The translations under genes were made by a program, and so were the position numbers. Below the pieces are notes generated by a model that was given only the letters and a program-made list of their open reading frames with translations, was not told the origin of the DNA and did no database searches. A stretch of DNA of 64,000 nt from Locusta migratoria (lineage: Eukaryota; Arthropoda; Insecta; Orthoptera; Acrididae): NCBI GenBank assembly GCA_026315105.1, contig CM048744.1:343760168-343824167 (forward strand), written 5' to 3'. The stretch's first letter is position 1. Each line of letters begins with the position of its first letter. This document shows, one piece after another, positions 35,375 through 48,207 of the stretch.

Positions 35375-36190
35375 AGGCAGGTAGTGATTGAAGGCACACT
35401 GGTATGTCATTGGTATTCTGTGTCCTTTTAAGATATCTGTCATGTGTGTATCGTGATCCTATCAACTTTCTTCTTCTTTTTAGCAGGATAATACTCATCT
35501 ACACATGCGACTACGAACTGATTGTTCACTTGTGGCCATCAAAATACTAAGGTTTGTCCCCAATAAATCTTGTGGGATCAGCTCTGATATTTTTGTCCCA
35601 GTGTTCAGGCATCAAGAATCAGTTATTGTGCATGAACTATCGGGAGAGAATACTAAAGATATCTTTCCCAACTGAAACAACGCATGCGTTGAAGATCAGA
35701 AGGATTCAACATCGTACTGATAGATGTGTTCATATACTGAAGTTAATTTTAAATTTGTTTTCTAATAGCCTAAATAGAATCACACAGCCTCTAAACAAAT
35801 TTACCACTTCTGGGTGCTTAACTTTTTTGTTCATTAACTACATCAAAAGTCGACAGTAAATTTGTTAAATGAACGTGTAAGACTCAATGCCTCCCTCTGA
35901 TTAAGAGGTGAGACTTTCTTCGTACTTGCAGCGTAAGCCCAAGAAATGCATATCAGTCTTCCACCGCAAAATAAATTTCTATAATGACAGACCTGCGTAA
36001 TAACTTCGACGTAACGTTTCCACACGAAGGGACTGAAACCGCACTAGTCTGGAGAAAATTTTAGTGGAGTTGCTTGGGGCTGGATGCACGTTTTTTAATA
36101 AGAACGAATATATTTTCCATGAATAGTTCGAAACCCAATTAATTTTCATTCTTACTTTACCACAAAATGCCGTTTTTTGGGCCACTAAAG
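35375..36190. other. Unassigned AT-rich sequence
   Basis: No gene or element recognised. Confidence 0.35.
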
Positions 36191-36193
36191 CTT

Positions 36194-36196
<3 letters not shown>

Positions 36197-36254
<58 letters not shown>
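36197..36254. repeat. (CA)n microsatellite
   Basis: About 29 CA units. Confidence 0.95.
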
Positions 36255-36257
<3 letters not shown>

Positions 36258-36336
36258 ACGTAGAAATAAGCGAGTGTATGTGATTGTTGAAATAAATGAC
36301 AGGAAGTGAAATGGAACACTATTTTATACTTCGATG

Positions 36337-36722
36337 CAGTGGCGTAACTATGGAGGGGGGGGCGATGATGGGGATAGAAACCCTCCCCTCTCCCCCCCTC
36401 AGAACCCTATCATGGCCAAAAAACCAAGAAAACTTGAGTTTGTCCTGTAACTTGTTATGGTACATCACCTTCATTTTCTTGTAACTTTCTAAAATACATG
36501 TTATAAAGCAAAATTTCGAGTATTATTATTGTTCATTATTTTACCTTAATTATTAGGACAGAGTCTACCAATCTATGTTTTATTCTAAAACCAGTCAATA
36601 TGCTTTCGAGTAACAATTAGAAAACAACTGTATTAGAAAGTGTTTTAATTTGAAAAATTTTGCTCTTCAAGCAGATCTACCCCTCCCCCCCTCCCCAATG
36701 CCAAGTCCTAGTTACGCCACTG
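36337..36722. mobile_element. 386-bp hAT-type MITE
   Basis: The ends are CAGTGGCGTAACTA and TAGTTACGCCACTG, a perfect 14-bp inverted repeat. Flanking 8-bp duplications CTTCGATG (36329-36336) and CTTCGTTG (36723-36730) differ at one base. Sub-terminal G/C-rich tracts flank an AT-rich, non-coding core. Confidence 0.88.
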
Positions 36723-36775
36723 CTTCGTTGTGATTGCATTTAATGCAATTAAAACTTCAACAACTTATTTATACC

Positions 36776-38932
36776 TTTATTATAAAACAATATATCTGTA
36801 CAAAACAGTTAATACATACTTTTCTAAAAATAAACGAAGTATGAAAGAACTAGTTGCCATATAACATTGCCTCATCAATTAAACAATCTTTTACTGCGTT
36901 TTATTAAATAAATGTGACAACTATTTTAAACTCTTTTCATGGACATCAAAAATTAAAAGAACTAAAAGGTGTATACAAAAAGAAATTAGAAATATTTATA
37001 TTTTGACTAGAAATAAATTTTCTTAATTCTGTGGCAGTTCCTGAGACCCATTTTCTCACAGTTTTTTCAGCTCTTATATTAAGAAAGTACAGTCGCAATC
37101 AGAACCGTTTTTCATTAGCACAATTTTTGCCAACATTTGTTTCATGCACCTGAAGTAAGATACGTTTTTAATAGTAAATGGCCGAAAAGTTTTTGTTAGT
37201 TTTCAGAACTAATAATTCAGTAATTGTACAAATACAATATAGAAATAAGGTAAAATGTCATACGAAATATTTGTCACAGGCTACAAGTGATTTCACTTAT
37301 CGCAATTCAACCCATGCAACATAAAAAATATTTCCATAGAATATTAAGTTTCATATTTTTGGTTCCTTTCTGTTTTCTAAATTATCTTAGAAATTGCATT
37401 ATTTTCTCTGGGGTCTTATCTGTGTGTTTCCCAAATGTGAATGAGGCCTGTCTGTCCTATTAGCACTTGATCGTTAATGGATGTTTTTTTCCAGATCGCA
37501 TACAAGAAAAAAATGCAAAGTTTGTGATCGTGCATTGAACGTTAACTAGACGTTCACAATATTTCAGTACTATACGAAAGTCGATTCAGACCTGATTTGC
37601 AGAGCTATGTGAGTACGTATTTCGTTAGTTGTAGTATCTAGGAACGTTCAGCACATTACCGAACATGTCATTAAGTGTAGCAAAATGTCGCGCGCTTGAT
37701 TGGAAACAAACTTTCGTATAAGGCATTACATGAAACCCGAATGTCGGCAAAATCTCAATTGCAAGGAATTTGCATAAAATACAACTAGAAAAGCCCATGC
37801 TAACAAGACAAAGACGAAGGTACTTACTGAAGACTGCGTAATTTTCCTAAACATTTGTACCATTCACTGACAATCATTAATGACTTGCATTTCGTGAGTT
37901 TTAAGAAAACCTATTTAACATTATTGCTTTAAGTATGAAGCAGTGAGAGGTAATGATTTTACCAATATTTTGATAATTAACAGTACACTGGTCAGCAAAT
38001 TGCCAGCCCAGTGAGGAGAGACCCATAGGAACTACACAACTTTGCATCATTTGTTGATGTATAGTTTACCACTCATAATATCAGAAAATTACTTTCTTCA
38101 TATGAAAAGTGACATTTTGCATCAAATGCCATACATATAAGTAATTTTAACTCCAATTTTTAAATTATTACGAACAGTTAACATTTTGTTATTAGTGGAT
38201 CTCTTACTGCCATAATCAAATTCCAAATGTTAATAGTCTTACACAAATGATTTCCGTGCAGATTATATTCACAGTTGTCTGTAACTTCAATACAGACTAT
38301 AAGGATATGACGTGATTAAAATGGTTTATCATCAAATTACCCCTATTCTATAATAAATATTGTTCAATGACTGCAATACTTTCAGGCATTTAGCTCTGCC
38401 GCTTTTTAGGAATTAAGTTCCTCTTATTAATTTTATAAGAGTGAAATTATTGCTGAGGTCTGCAAGTAATTCGGTGTTGCAGGCTATTCTAGATACACTC
38501 GTCGGTAGTACGTCAGAAATAACCACGAGAGCACATAGTTCATCCCCTTGAATTAATAGTTTTATCAAAATATGAGTGCTTCCCACTCCATAACATCATG
38601 AACACATGAAATTCTGATTGATTCACTATACAGATTATCTACCGATTTGCAACAGAGCCAGTGCTACTTTATAGGCACATAAATTCTGGACCGACAGCAT
38701 TCATGCACTGTAGTTTCAAACTAGTCGCTGCCACACTCAACACTTAAATGACTACCTAAATTGTTTTTGAACTACGTTAGTTCATTACGTTATCTGATTC
38801 ATTCACTTTCACGAAGAAAAAAAAAGATACTAACCACATAGATCACAGGAACATCACAGTCGTATTGCAAAATAGTTTTATGTACATCGAGAACTTTTTG
38901 GAAGCTCGAGTCTGTCTCGACTCTAGTTGGCG
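36776..38932 (-). promoter_or_regulatory. Possible 3' UTR of the LRR gene with candidate poly(A) signals
   Basis: This AT-rich stretch downstream of the LRR gene's stop codon has no obvious mobile element. Minus-strand AATAAA hexamers occur at 36905-36900 and 36781-36776. A 3' UTR of about 2 kb is possible but unproven; the transcript could end earlier at a weaker signal. Confidence 0.3.
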
Positions 38933-39222
38933 CTACAAGTCTTGTAGCAGCTGCGAAGACGAAGGGTCGGGTGGCATCTTCTTCACGTCGTTACGCGCCA
39001 GCTGGTTGTTGTTGTTGGCTGACACTTTTCTCCTGGAGGAGTTCCTGCAGTGGATGCACAGAGCTGCAGTGAGCACGATGACTAGCAAGATACCAGCACC
39101 AATCCCAGCCCACATCCACGTTTTCTTTAACGCAGCCTGACGCATAAACGTCTCCACTTTGGCATTACATTTGGAATGCATATCTAAGGCGTCTCTCAGC
39201 GTCGTGGAATTCTCACAGATTT
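38933..39222 (-). CDS. LRR transmembrane protein, exon 3 (membrane anchor and tail)
   Basis: Last coding exon of the minus-strand LRR gene. The acceptor is CATTTACAG just before 39222. The first two bases (AA) complete the split codon left by exon 2, giving Glu 248. The exon then encodes ICENSTTLRDALDMHSKC, the end of the LRR C-cap with Cys 250 and Cys 266. A single transmembrane helix follows, with AGIGAGILLVIVLTAALCIH at about residues 286-305. A short basic, Asn/Ser-rich cytoplasmic tail of about 38 residues ends at 343. The protein is therefore type I, single pass. The tail has no signalling domain such as TIR. A foldback repeat lies about 155 bp upstream of this exon in intron 2. Confidence 0.88.
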
Positions 39223-39377
39223 CTGTAAATGCGAAAACAAATTATTACTGGTTCCGTTAATACAAAATTAATGCGCACTATATGTATACAATCATTAATT
39301 TATTTATATGGTGTCTTTCTTTTCGGGCATGTCCGAAAGAACAGACAACATTTGTTGACATTTATGGCCATTATTTT

Positions 39378-39974
39378 ACGAATTCGAAATATTTAATCAT
39401 TTCGACCGTTTCAGGTCATGGCAAAGATGAAAATTTGTGCTGGACCGGGATTTGAAACCGGCTTTTTCCGCTTTGGACCAGCGGCACAGACAAATATATA
39501 CAGACGGGGAAACCTCCGTAAGGGCCCGGTCCTACGCTCAGGGGTGCGGGGAGGGAGGGTTTCCAGCAGTTCCGTAAGATGTCCCATGATGGCGATGCGG
39601 TCAGAAGCAGCTCTTTAAACTGGCCAGAGCAGGCGGCAGGTAGCAGCTCTCCCCACCACCACCACCACCACCACCACAGACACAGCCGTGGCCTCATGGC
39701 AGGCGGCACAAGCTCTCCCCTCAGCCTCCCTTCCACGCTACCCTCTGACATGCGAGAGGCACCCTAAGCCAGCGATCCACCTGACACCTGCTACCATCTT
39801 ACGGAACTACGAGGGGAGCGTAGGACAGTGGTTTAGAGGGGGCTGCTCCTCTGTATATGTTACTCTGTGCCAGCAGTCGCCTTAAGCAATTAGGCTATCC
39901 AGGAACGCGTCCCTTCCAATGGATTCATTTCAATGCTCTGAAACGGTCGAAATGTTAAAATATTTCGAATTCGT
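39378..39974. repeat. Nested palindrome containing tRNA-like SINE halves
   Basis: Outer arms (39378-39414 and 39938-39974) match at 35 of 37 positions. Inside are three more inverted pairs with almost the same centre (about 39677): 39485-39504/39851-39869, 39529-39539/39816-39826 and 39569-39581/39795-39807. On the minus strand, a tRNA-like A-box region (TAGCCTAATTGCTTAAGGC, about 39895) and B-box region (GGTTTCAAATCCCGGTCC, about 39460) lie either side of the inner palindrome. A (CCA)n run sits at 39652-39678. Confidence 0.75.
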
Positions 39975-40690
39975 GCAGTCACTCCATCATTTCAGCACAT
40001 TACAGTCTGGAGAAATATAGAAATTTAAGATTTTTAACGTAATGACACACCAAAATGTTTCTTGCTATTGAACAGAATATTGTCACCTGACAAAAGCAAA
40101 TACTCAAGAGTCGATAATAATCTAAGAATTTGGATGTGCCCTGTATATTTTTCTTGAGACATTGAATAATTTACACACTTTAGAAATTTAACTGGCTCTG
40201 CAGTCAATACCTGTCCTACACTGATACACAGTAAGATGAAAAACAGATCTTTCAGTCACTTATGTCGTACTCATTTCCTATTCAATTTTTTGTTCATTGA
40301 GTTAATACTGGTTATGTTTTTTTATATGCTACGTTTCACTAAACTCCGCTAAACCTGTGACAAACCGGGGTCTCATTTTGCAAGTAATGGGAAGAAGGAA
40401 ACGGATGAGTAACATGTCGACAAAAATCCATGGTTTAGTTGGCTCCAGTTGACAATACCGTCTAAGGGCCTCTGTTCAGGGTAACGGTGAAGACCACAGC
40501 AGCAGCGGAGAAATAATCTTTTTGAACTGCGAAGATGGCGGAAGAGACGTCTGTCTTACTGAGCGGCTGATTTTAGGCTGGACATCATACTGTCAATATA
40601 GAAAGTAACAGGGTACTAGCAAATTAACCTCCCAAGCAGTACATGGTATGTATCTCCGGGAGAGAAACACATTGAGGAGAAACATTTCTA

Positions 40691-42450
40691 CGTCTACATG
40701 GATACTCTGCCAGTCACATTGAAGTGCATGGCAGAGGGTTCATCGAACCAGTTTTATGGCATTTCTCTACAGTTCCATTCTTTAATAGCGAGCCGGGAAA
40801 AGGAACACCTAAAACTTTGTTTTCGATCTGACTTCTCTTATTGTATGATGATCATGTCTTCCTATGTAGGTGGGTGCTAACAAAATACATTCCCATTCGG
40901 AAGAGAAAGTTGGTGAAAAATTTCACAGATCACGCCGCAACAAATAACGCCTTTCTTTTAACAATAGCCACCCTAACTCGTGCGTCATTTCCGTGACACT
41001 TTAGGGACGCACAAGTGTAGTGTAGGCACTTTCTTTATTAGAACTATGACATCTAAGTATTCTGCAAATTAAATGTAGTCTTTGGTTCGCCATCCCTGCA
41101 ATATTTTCTGTGTTCTTTCCAATTTAAGTTGTTCTTAATTGTTATTCCTAGGTATTTAGATAAAATGACGGCTTGTAGATTTGACTGATTTATCGAGTAA
41201 ATGAAGTATAACGTATTTCTTTTAGTGGTTATATGGATGACTTCACATTTAAGATTTTTAAGGGTCAGTTGCCAATTTTTGCACCATGCGGATATCTTAA
41301 TCATTTTGCAGTTGCTTTTGATCTTCTAGTGACAGCATCATCCGCTAACAGTCTAATAGAGCAGGTCTGTCTCCTAAATCGTTTAAAAAATAAGGGGCCG
41401 TACAACACTTCACTGGGAACGACATATCACTTTTTATATACTCGGTGACTTACCGTTAATTACAACGTACTGTGTCCTGTCTGACAGGAAATCTCTAATC
41501 CAATCGCACAACTGTGGCGATATTCCATAAGCATTCAATTTGATTAGAAGACGCTTGTGAGTTACAGTCTCAAAAACCTTCCAGAAATAAGAAATACGAA
41601 ATCTATTTGACATGTCTTGTCGCTAACACCTATCTGACTAAAGAGCTACTTGTGTTTCACAAGAACGATACTTTCTGAATGTGTTGACTGTGCGAATATG
41701 TCATTCTCTTCGAGGTAGTACATAATATTTGAGGAAAATATATGTTCTAAAATTCTGCTGCAAACCGACGTCAGTGATATAGGCATGTAGTTTTGCGAAT
41801 CACCCCTATTGCCTTTCTTGGATATTGAGGTGACCTGTACAAATTTCCAGACAGTGGGGACGGAACGTTCGCGGAATAAGCGATTGTGAGCGATAGCTAG
41901 GTATGGGGCTGTTGCATCTGCATACTCTGAAAGGAACCTAATTCGTATACAATCTGGACCGGGAAACTTACTTTTGTGAAGTGATTTAAGTTATTTTAAT
42001 ACTCCAAGGGAATCTACTTTTAAATTGCGCATACTGGCAGCTGTCCTTGATACGAATTCCAGAGTATTTGTTTCGTCAGCTGTAGTGAAGTACTTTCGGA
42101 AAGCTGTGTTACGCAATTCTGCTTTATCAGAACTGTCATCAGTATCGTCAGCATTTCTATTGTGTAGTGAAGGTATTGTTTTGCCGCTACTATACGTAAG
42201 ACCAGAATTTCTTAGGATTCTCTACCAAATTACGCGACAAGGTTTCGTTGTGAAATTTACTGTAAGTTTCTTGCATTCTAATTCGAGCTAAATTTCTAGT
42301 TTCTGTGAAGGATTGCCAGTCTTGAGGATTTTGCGTGTTTCCTTTTTCAAGAGATCTCGCTTGTTATGTGTAACACGGCATATCAGCCCCCCTCTATTGT
42401 TAATTTGTTTGGTATGAATCTCAATGATTGTCTATATTTTTCTGAATGCA
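40691..42450 (-). pseudogene. LINE (CR1/Jockey-like) remnant, minus copy of a head-to-head pair
   Basis: The + strand is the complement of a LINE's RT C-terminal half and 3' UTR; the 3' end lies at about 40691. On the minus strand, 41304-41053 reads WCKNWQLTLKNLKCEVIHI, then KYLGITIKNNLNWKEH, the post-catalytic motif typical of CR1/Jockey-group RTs. Stops and frameshifts are frequent toward 42450. It lies inside intron 2 of the LRR gene, in the same orientation. Confidence 0.7.
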
Positions 42451-42483
42451 AGACGCATCTGATCAACGCGACTCGACCACTAT

Positions 42484-42504
42484 GAGAGAGGGGGGGGGGG
42501 GGGG
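42484..42504. repeat. G tract
   Basis: A short GA then poly(G) run close to the junction between the two inverted LINE copies. Confidence 0.85.
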
Positions 42505-42508
42505 GAAT

Positions 42509-43310
42509 AATGTGAAGTCATCCATATGAGCACTTAAAGAAATCTGTCAAACTTCATTTACACCATAAATAAGTCAAATATACAGGCAGTAAATACAACT
42601 AAATACCTAGAAAAGCAATTACGAACAACATAAATAGGAAAAAACTGTATAGAAAATACTGTAAGGAAGGCCAACCAAAGGTTATGTTTCATTGACAGAA
42701 CACTTGGTAGATACAACAGTTCTAATAAAGAAACAGCCTACACTTGTACGTCAATTTTGGAGTACTGCTGCGCATTGTGGAATCCCCATCAAGCGAGACT
42801 GAGGCGATTTAGAAAAATTTCAGAAAGGCAGCTTGTTTTGTATTACGGCGATATAGGGGGGGGAGAGTGTCACGAATATGATGCACTAGTTGGGGTGAAA
42901 ATCATTTAAAGGAGTTATTCGTTGCGGTACGTCAATTTTGGAGTACTGCTGCGCATTGTGGAATCCCCATCAAGCGAGACTGAGGCGATTTAGAAAAATT
43001 TCAGAAAGGCAGCTTGTTTTGTATTACGGCGATATAGGTGGGAGAGTGTCACGAATATGATGCACTAGTTGGGGTGAAAATCATTTAAAGGAGTTATTCG
43101 TTGCGGTGTGATTTGCGAAATTTCTTTCACCAACTTTCTCTTCCGAATGTGAATTTATTTTGAAAAATTCATCTATTCTATAAAAAGATAAATCGAAAAC
43201 GGAAAGATTCTATTAGAGAATGGAATGTTAGAGAAATATAAAAGTGTTTCGATGAATCCTCTGCCATGCACTTCAATGTGAATTGGAGAGTATTTATGTA
43301 GACGTAAATG
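42509..43310 (+). pseudogene. LINE (CR1/Jockey-like) remnant, plus copy with internal tandem duplication
   Basis: This begins with the complement of the segment near 41240 of the minus copy and runs to the same 3' end (CATGCACTTCAATGTGAATT then TATTTATGTAGACG). Coding traces include EYCCALWNPHQARLRR. A unit of about 181 bp is tandemly duplicated (42746-42926 and 42927-43107). Confidence 0.7.
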
Positions 43311-43654
43311 CTATTAGTTGCCCTGAATCACCTTTGTGCTCTCCCCTCCAACCGCGGTTCTTACATGATTGCCGATACTTGTCTGATTTGTCATAGTACT
43401 AGTAAAACATTATTTTGAGCCAGCTTCTATACTTTGTTCATCTGTGATGCAAACTTTGAAGTACTCTGATGAAAACAGCGTTATTGTACCAAGTGAACAA
43501 GTCATATAAAGTTACACCAATACTCTACATTTACTGTTGAGATGCAATACTGTACCCGAAAGATAATCTGGAGAAGACAAATATAAATTCATTCTCTCTC
43601 TGATCAACTATATTAATTATCAAGAAATTTACATGTCAGACATTAAATACGTAC

Positions 43655-44216
43655 CAGTCTCCGTCGGAGGGCAGTTGAGAGGTATCTGCGGAATTAGCTT
43701 TATGTTTCTTCTCTCGATCCACGTGGTGAACAAGTAACAGTCACACTTATCGAGTTCATCTCTGAACAATTTAGAGTTGCGGCTTGCATCTATTTCTACC
43801 AAGCGGCACAGTGGAGCAATGTCTGTGACTTTTATAGTTCTGAGTTCATTTCCCGAAACGTTTAAGTACTCGAGCTGCGGCGCCATCGCCAGTGGAGGCA
43901 ACACCTTCATCCTGTTGTTGGCGAGCGAGAGCACCTTGAGGCTGCTGCTGACCGGCGCACCTTTGAAGACATCCGAATTGTTCAGAATGTTCCGCGATAA
44001 GTCGAGTTTTCTTAGCACGGGCAATCGCAGCACTTCGAAAGGGATTTTCATGAGTCCATTCATAGAGAAGTCGAGAACCACTAGGGAACTGGGGAACACG
44101 TTATCATCCCATAGGTTTATCATGTTATCTCCTAGGTACAGGTATTTCAAGCTGGAATACTTTGAGAGAGAGCTGCTGGTGAGCTCTCTTATCCTGTTTT
44201 CGGACACATCCAGAAT
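43655..44216 (-). CDS. LRR transmembrane protein, exon 2 (leucine-rich repeats and C-cap)
   Basis: Central exon. Acceptor: TTTCCTCTTACAG before 44216. Donor: GTACGT at 43654. It starts in phase 0 with ILDVSENRIREL and ends with one base of a Glu codon. The 187 codons carry six to seven LRRs on the LxxLxLxxNxL pattern (LKYLYLGDNMI, LVVLDFSMNGL, LRKLDLSRNIL, LKVLSLANNRM, LEYLNVSGNEL, LVEIDASRN). The LRR C-cap CDCYLFTTWIERR follows, with a further Cys in PLNCPP. Joined to exon 1 the first repeat becomes complete, which supports the splice. LRR ectodomains bind protein partners at the cell surface. I cannot name an orthologue. Confidence 0.93.
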
Positions 44217-44564
44217 CTGTAAGAGGAAAAAGTTGTGTATCAGTATGGCATTACATCAAGGAGATATTGTGGAACAATGCTGAAATACATTCGTTAAATG
44301 AAGTAGGTGTATATTTAAATCTGAAAGTGTGAGAGGTGCAAAAGAAAAATGCGGGGGCATATAGAAACATTGTTACAGATAAAAACGTGATTGGGGGTAA
44401 ATCACACGTCGAACGTTTGAAAGGAGATCTAACAGCGGTCACTTTAAGCTACTCCTTGACCTTTTACGTATTCTGTTTCAGCGTTCAGCAGTAAGTGACA
44501 ATGCAGATATTAAGCGATAAAATACACACATTACCTGTTCGATTGAGACCATTGCACATCTACA

Positions 44565-45600
44565 TCCACAGGAAATAGCCAAATATTATAACCTAGTCAA
44601 AAACAAAGACGCCTAACAGACAATCGACATCGCCCTGGAGTACAGAAGCTGGGCACACTCGGCAGACTTTACGAGGATAATTGAGAACGTCGCAAGCAAA
44701 AGCTACCCTGTTGAAGTACGCACAAACGGAAGCAAGTCAGACGACGGAGTGGGTTCCGGAATAGCAATAGTTTGTTAATAAGAAGCTTATTTACTAGATA
44801 CAGCTCAAACTGTCTAATGAAGCTCAAACAATCGAGAGTAACAATTTGGTTATTAACTCAAGGGCATTGAGAATGGCAATCTCTCGAATACTGATAGAAC
44901 TGCGGTAATTCACACCAACAGCAGGATTACTTTGGAGTCTCTGCGAAATCCCAAGAACCACAAATTCTTGATTGAAGAAGTAAGATGTAAAATCGGAAGG
45001 TTGCAGACACACAACTGGCTGGTGTATTTCGAATTGGTTAAGGCACATCAAGGGATATGGGGAAATGAACTAGCTAACAAGCTTGCTAAAAGAGCAGCTC
45101 GATCACGGCAATCAATACGCTACAACAAAATACCTACTAGTGCCGTAAAGAAGAAACTTCGAGAAGAGTTTCGGAACAAATGGGACATTGAGTGGCAAAG
45201 AACAATAAATGGGAGAAGCACTAAACCGTATTTTCTTACGATCCGACAATGTTTAATCATTAAACTTCCAATATCTACGAATTTTACAGCTATGTTAACA
45301 GGTCATGGGAAACAAAGCCTATCATCAGGGGTTCAAAATAATTGAAAACCGAACTTGCATATATAACAAAGCTGTCCCAAACTATTGACCACGTGCTTTT
45401 CGCCTGCTGCAATTTATTGAAAGAGAGGGGCCATCTCTGGAAAAAATAGCTGCCAAAGGAGGATGATGGTCCGTCAGTAAATATGACTTGGTACATAAAT
45501 TCACTACAGACTTTTACAATTTTTGTAATTCAATAAGATTTCCTCATGTATAAAATTGTTTGTTCCTTTGTAATAACTGTCAACTTATGTACTAGTGTTT
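44565..45600 (+). pseudogene. LINE RNase H and C-terminal fragment (I/LOA-type group)
   Basis: From about 44640 the + strand reads AVEVRTNGSKSDDGVGSGIAI-like sequence in pieces, the start of a LINE RNase H domain. The later FELVKAHQGIWGNELANKLA (about 45030-45090) is its conserved end. A C-terminal tail follows (LTGHGK, then a Cys/His remnant and TIDHVLFACCN) and stops near 45535. Frames change near 44775 and 45330. RT is missing, so it is 5' truncated. RNase H-bearing LINEs belong to the I, LOA and related groups. Confidence 0.7.
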
Positions 45601-45604
45601 GCAA

Positions 45605-46630
45605 AAATACTTGATGTAACCGCCTGGATCTAACCATGAAACATGTAATATTACTATGTAATGGGGCATGTTAAATAATAAATAAAAATGTGTTCCGGAA
45701 CAGAAAAAAGTACCATTATGCTCAGGGAAATGAAGCTAATCATATTTACAAACGTGCCGTATCGATTGCTTTTAAGTAGGCACAAGCAACATTCTCCCTT
45801 AATCAGTTTCGTTGTACCCAGCGGGAGTTCTTTAAACAGGCCCAGAATTTTGCAATGTATTTGTTTCACCCTTTCTCGGGCGTTTCCGTTGCTCACATTA
45901 ATATTAGGCTTATGTCGGTGGTTGGAGTCACCACATTGTTTGGTTGTAGCAGCACAGTTTTGCACTTAGTATTCAGTATTAGGCATTTGGGATACCTTGC
46001 AAATGTTTCTGAAAGATGCGCGTAACATATTGGGAGAATGAGCTAATTCTCTAATTGGCCGCCATTACTATGGCTGAATCGTGCCAAGTGGTGATTGGTG
46101 TTGTGAAGTATTGGGTCGCTATTATTAGCCGTGTGGCAGAAGGTAATGGAGGCATTCCTGGTAGTCAGTCTTCCTTGCAGTTCGAGTGCTGTTCTGTGGG
46201 CAAATTTGTTTATGTACTACATGAATTCGTAATTTCCTTAAAATGGAAGTATTTAAGACGAAAAATATTCCTTAAATAACGAGTGGATCAGAGACACTCC
46301 AACCTTTTTCTTTCGTATTACCATGGTTATGTTGCAACATTGATTCATTAACAAGTGTTCAAAATATATTGCAGGGTCTCTGAAGTAACAACTTGAAGTT
46401 GTTTGCTGTGAAATCTCAACTGTTTCAACGAGAAACTTCTGGGTTATAGCCACTATCCCCACATTTTTTTCTTTTACTTAACACATTGGAATGCTGTTAA
46501 AAAATCTTATGCTGTTGTAGAGGGGAATGGGTTGCTAAAATTTTGACAAGTTCAGTATCCGGAAATGTGATTCATACACGCTACGAGCACTTACTAGCAA
46601 GCGGGAATGGCCGGTGGTCTGAGACGCCAT
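45605..46630. other. Unassigned part of intron 1
   Basis: AT-rich; nothing recognised. Confidence 0.35.
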
Positions 46631-46639
46631 GCTACGGAC

Positions 46640-47880
46640 CGTGCCGTCGCTCGCAGTTGGAAGTTTTTGTCTTATTCTTACCATAATTTGTATTTTGTAA
46701 GTCCGGAGACCGATAACACGGCAGTTTGATCCTTTAGATGGACAGACATTTGAAGAACTAAGCAGTTCCTTTTCAATACTGAGAAACTCCTGTTCCACTG
46801 TTCGAGTGATCTTACATTACTCAAAACAGTTAGTGGATCAGGTGAGATATACAGAATATACGTATGGTAACGTATTTTATTCACTGCAGCTGTGTGGGGA
46901 CGAGCGTTATCGTCTACCAGAAGGAACCCATCTCTTACGCCACCAGTCAAGAGCACAACAGAAGGTCGACGGATCTTGTCTCTATACCTCTGAGCAGTCA
47001 AAGCGCCATTCTGAACGACATAGAGGTCGGTACGTCCGCCCATAGTGACTCCTGCCCAAATCATTCGTTCACCACCATGGTGTGATGTTTCCTCCGCATA
47101 AGCAGGATAGTTCAGAGTTCCCGTTCTCTCCAGACGAGGGAACGGCGATTGTCCGGATGAACAGGAAATATCTCTGAACAGAAACGGCGTCATTCGTTAC
47201 GACTCCAGCCCTCATGTTCCTCCGTCCAGATTCTGTGGACTAAGCGGTGTCGTGGTTTAAACGGAATACATTTAATAGACTTCCGTGTATACGGACGACA
47301 TTCCCGAAGGCGATTTCTGACACTGTTGATATTGCGCGCCCTGTTGCTGCCTGGAGGGTGCGTTGCAGCTGAGTTGCATTCAGCCTCCTGTCTCGACGGG
47401 CGGTTATCCGGGAGTTAACGATTATCTCCTACTGATGTTACCCTGGATGAACTCGGCCTTGGCTTATTGTAACGGTTCCTGTTTTCTGAAATAGCATCCA
47501 GTTCCTGAAAGTTACACTTGGGACACTCCAATAGCTGAAGCCACCTACCTCTGTTTGTCCCGCTTGCAACTTTCTTATGGCTCTCCATATCATAGCTTGA
47601 GGTAAGTCACGTTCTCGCATTGCACTATTGGCTCAGTACACTATCTGAACCCAACTGCTTGTTTAATTCGTTTGGTAGACACAGGCCAACAACCTCTGTA
47701 GCAACTGTGTTATTCCCACTGTCTCCGTTGTAATGTTAATACATTCCGTAGAAACGGCAGATAGACATCGAACGATTTTAGTTCATTCTGATGATATTTC
47801 AGAACCTGGATACCGCATCTCAACTGATACCCTAATTGTTTTGACCAGTGTGGTTCTTTATGTACACTTTGCAGTCTATG
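46640..47880 (-). pseudogene. Tc1-type transposase copy 1, broken
   Basis: Minus-strand pieces follow a Tc1-like transposase. Near 47620 is the N-terminal helix-turn-helix region (MRERDLPQAMIWRAIRKLQA, then QKTGTVTISQGR). Further down come RMIWAGVTMGGRTDLYVVQN and FLLVDDNARPHTAAV, with the middle catalytic Asp at about 46895. Frameshifts separate the pieces. It is paralogous to 56160-57480; both share the downstream TTGTTTTGACCAGTGT segment. Confidence 0.75.
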
Positions 47881-47918
47881 TTTAAAGTACAAGATATTTG
47901 GTTAACAGTATAGTGTTC

Positions 47919-48004
47919 AGATGTTTGTAAATCTATCGCACCAAACTGCGTGGTCATCAGTCCGTGGCTTACAAACTACTTAAACTAAGATAAACTAACG
48001 TAAG

Positions 48005-48061
<57 letters not shown>

Positions 48062-48207
48062 CACAGACAGAGAGACAGAGAGACAGAGAGGGAGAGAGAG
48101 AGAGAGAGAGACTAACATTCCCATGCCCCAAGGAGGACGCTCCGACAGGAAGCAACCGCGCGCTCCGTAGCGAGGCGCCTTAGACCGCTCGGCTACTCCA
48201 CCGCGGC
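47919..48207 (-). repeat. tRNA-derived SINE (family B) with internal (CA)n and (GA)n
   Basis: Reverse orientation. Flanking duplications are CAGTATAGTGTTC (47906-47918) and CAGTATAGTGCTC (48208-48220). A CA run (48006-48061) and GACAGAGA/GA repeats (48064-48111) sit at the same place in the SINE where the 22.5 kb copy expanded. Confidence 0.85.
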
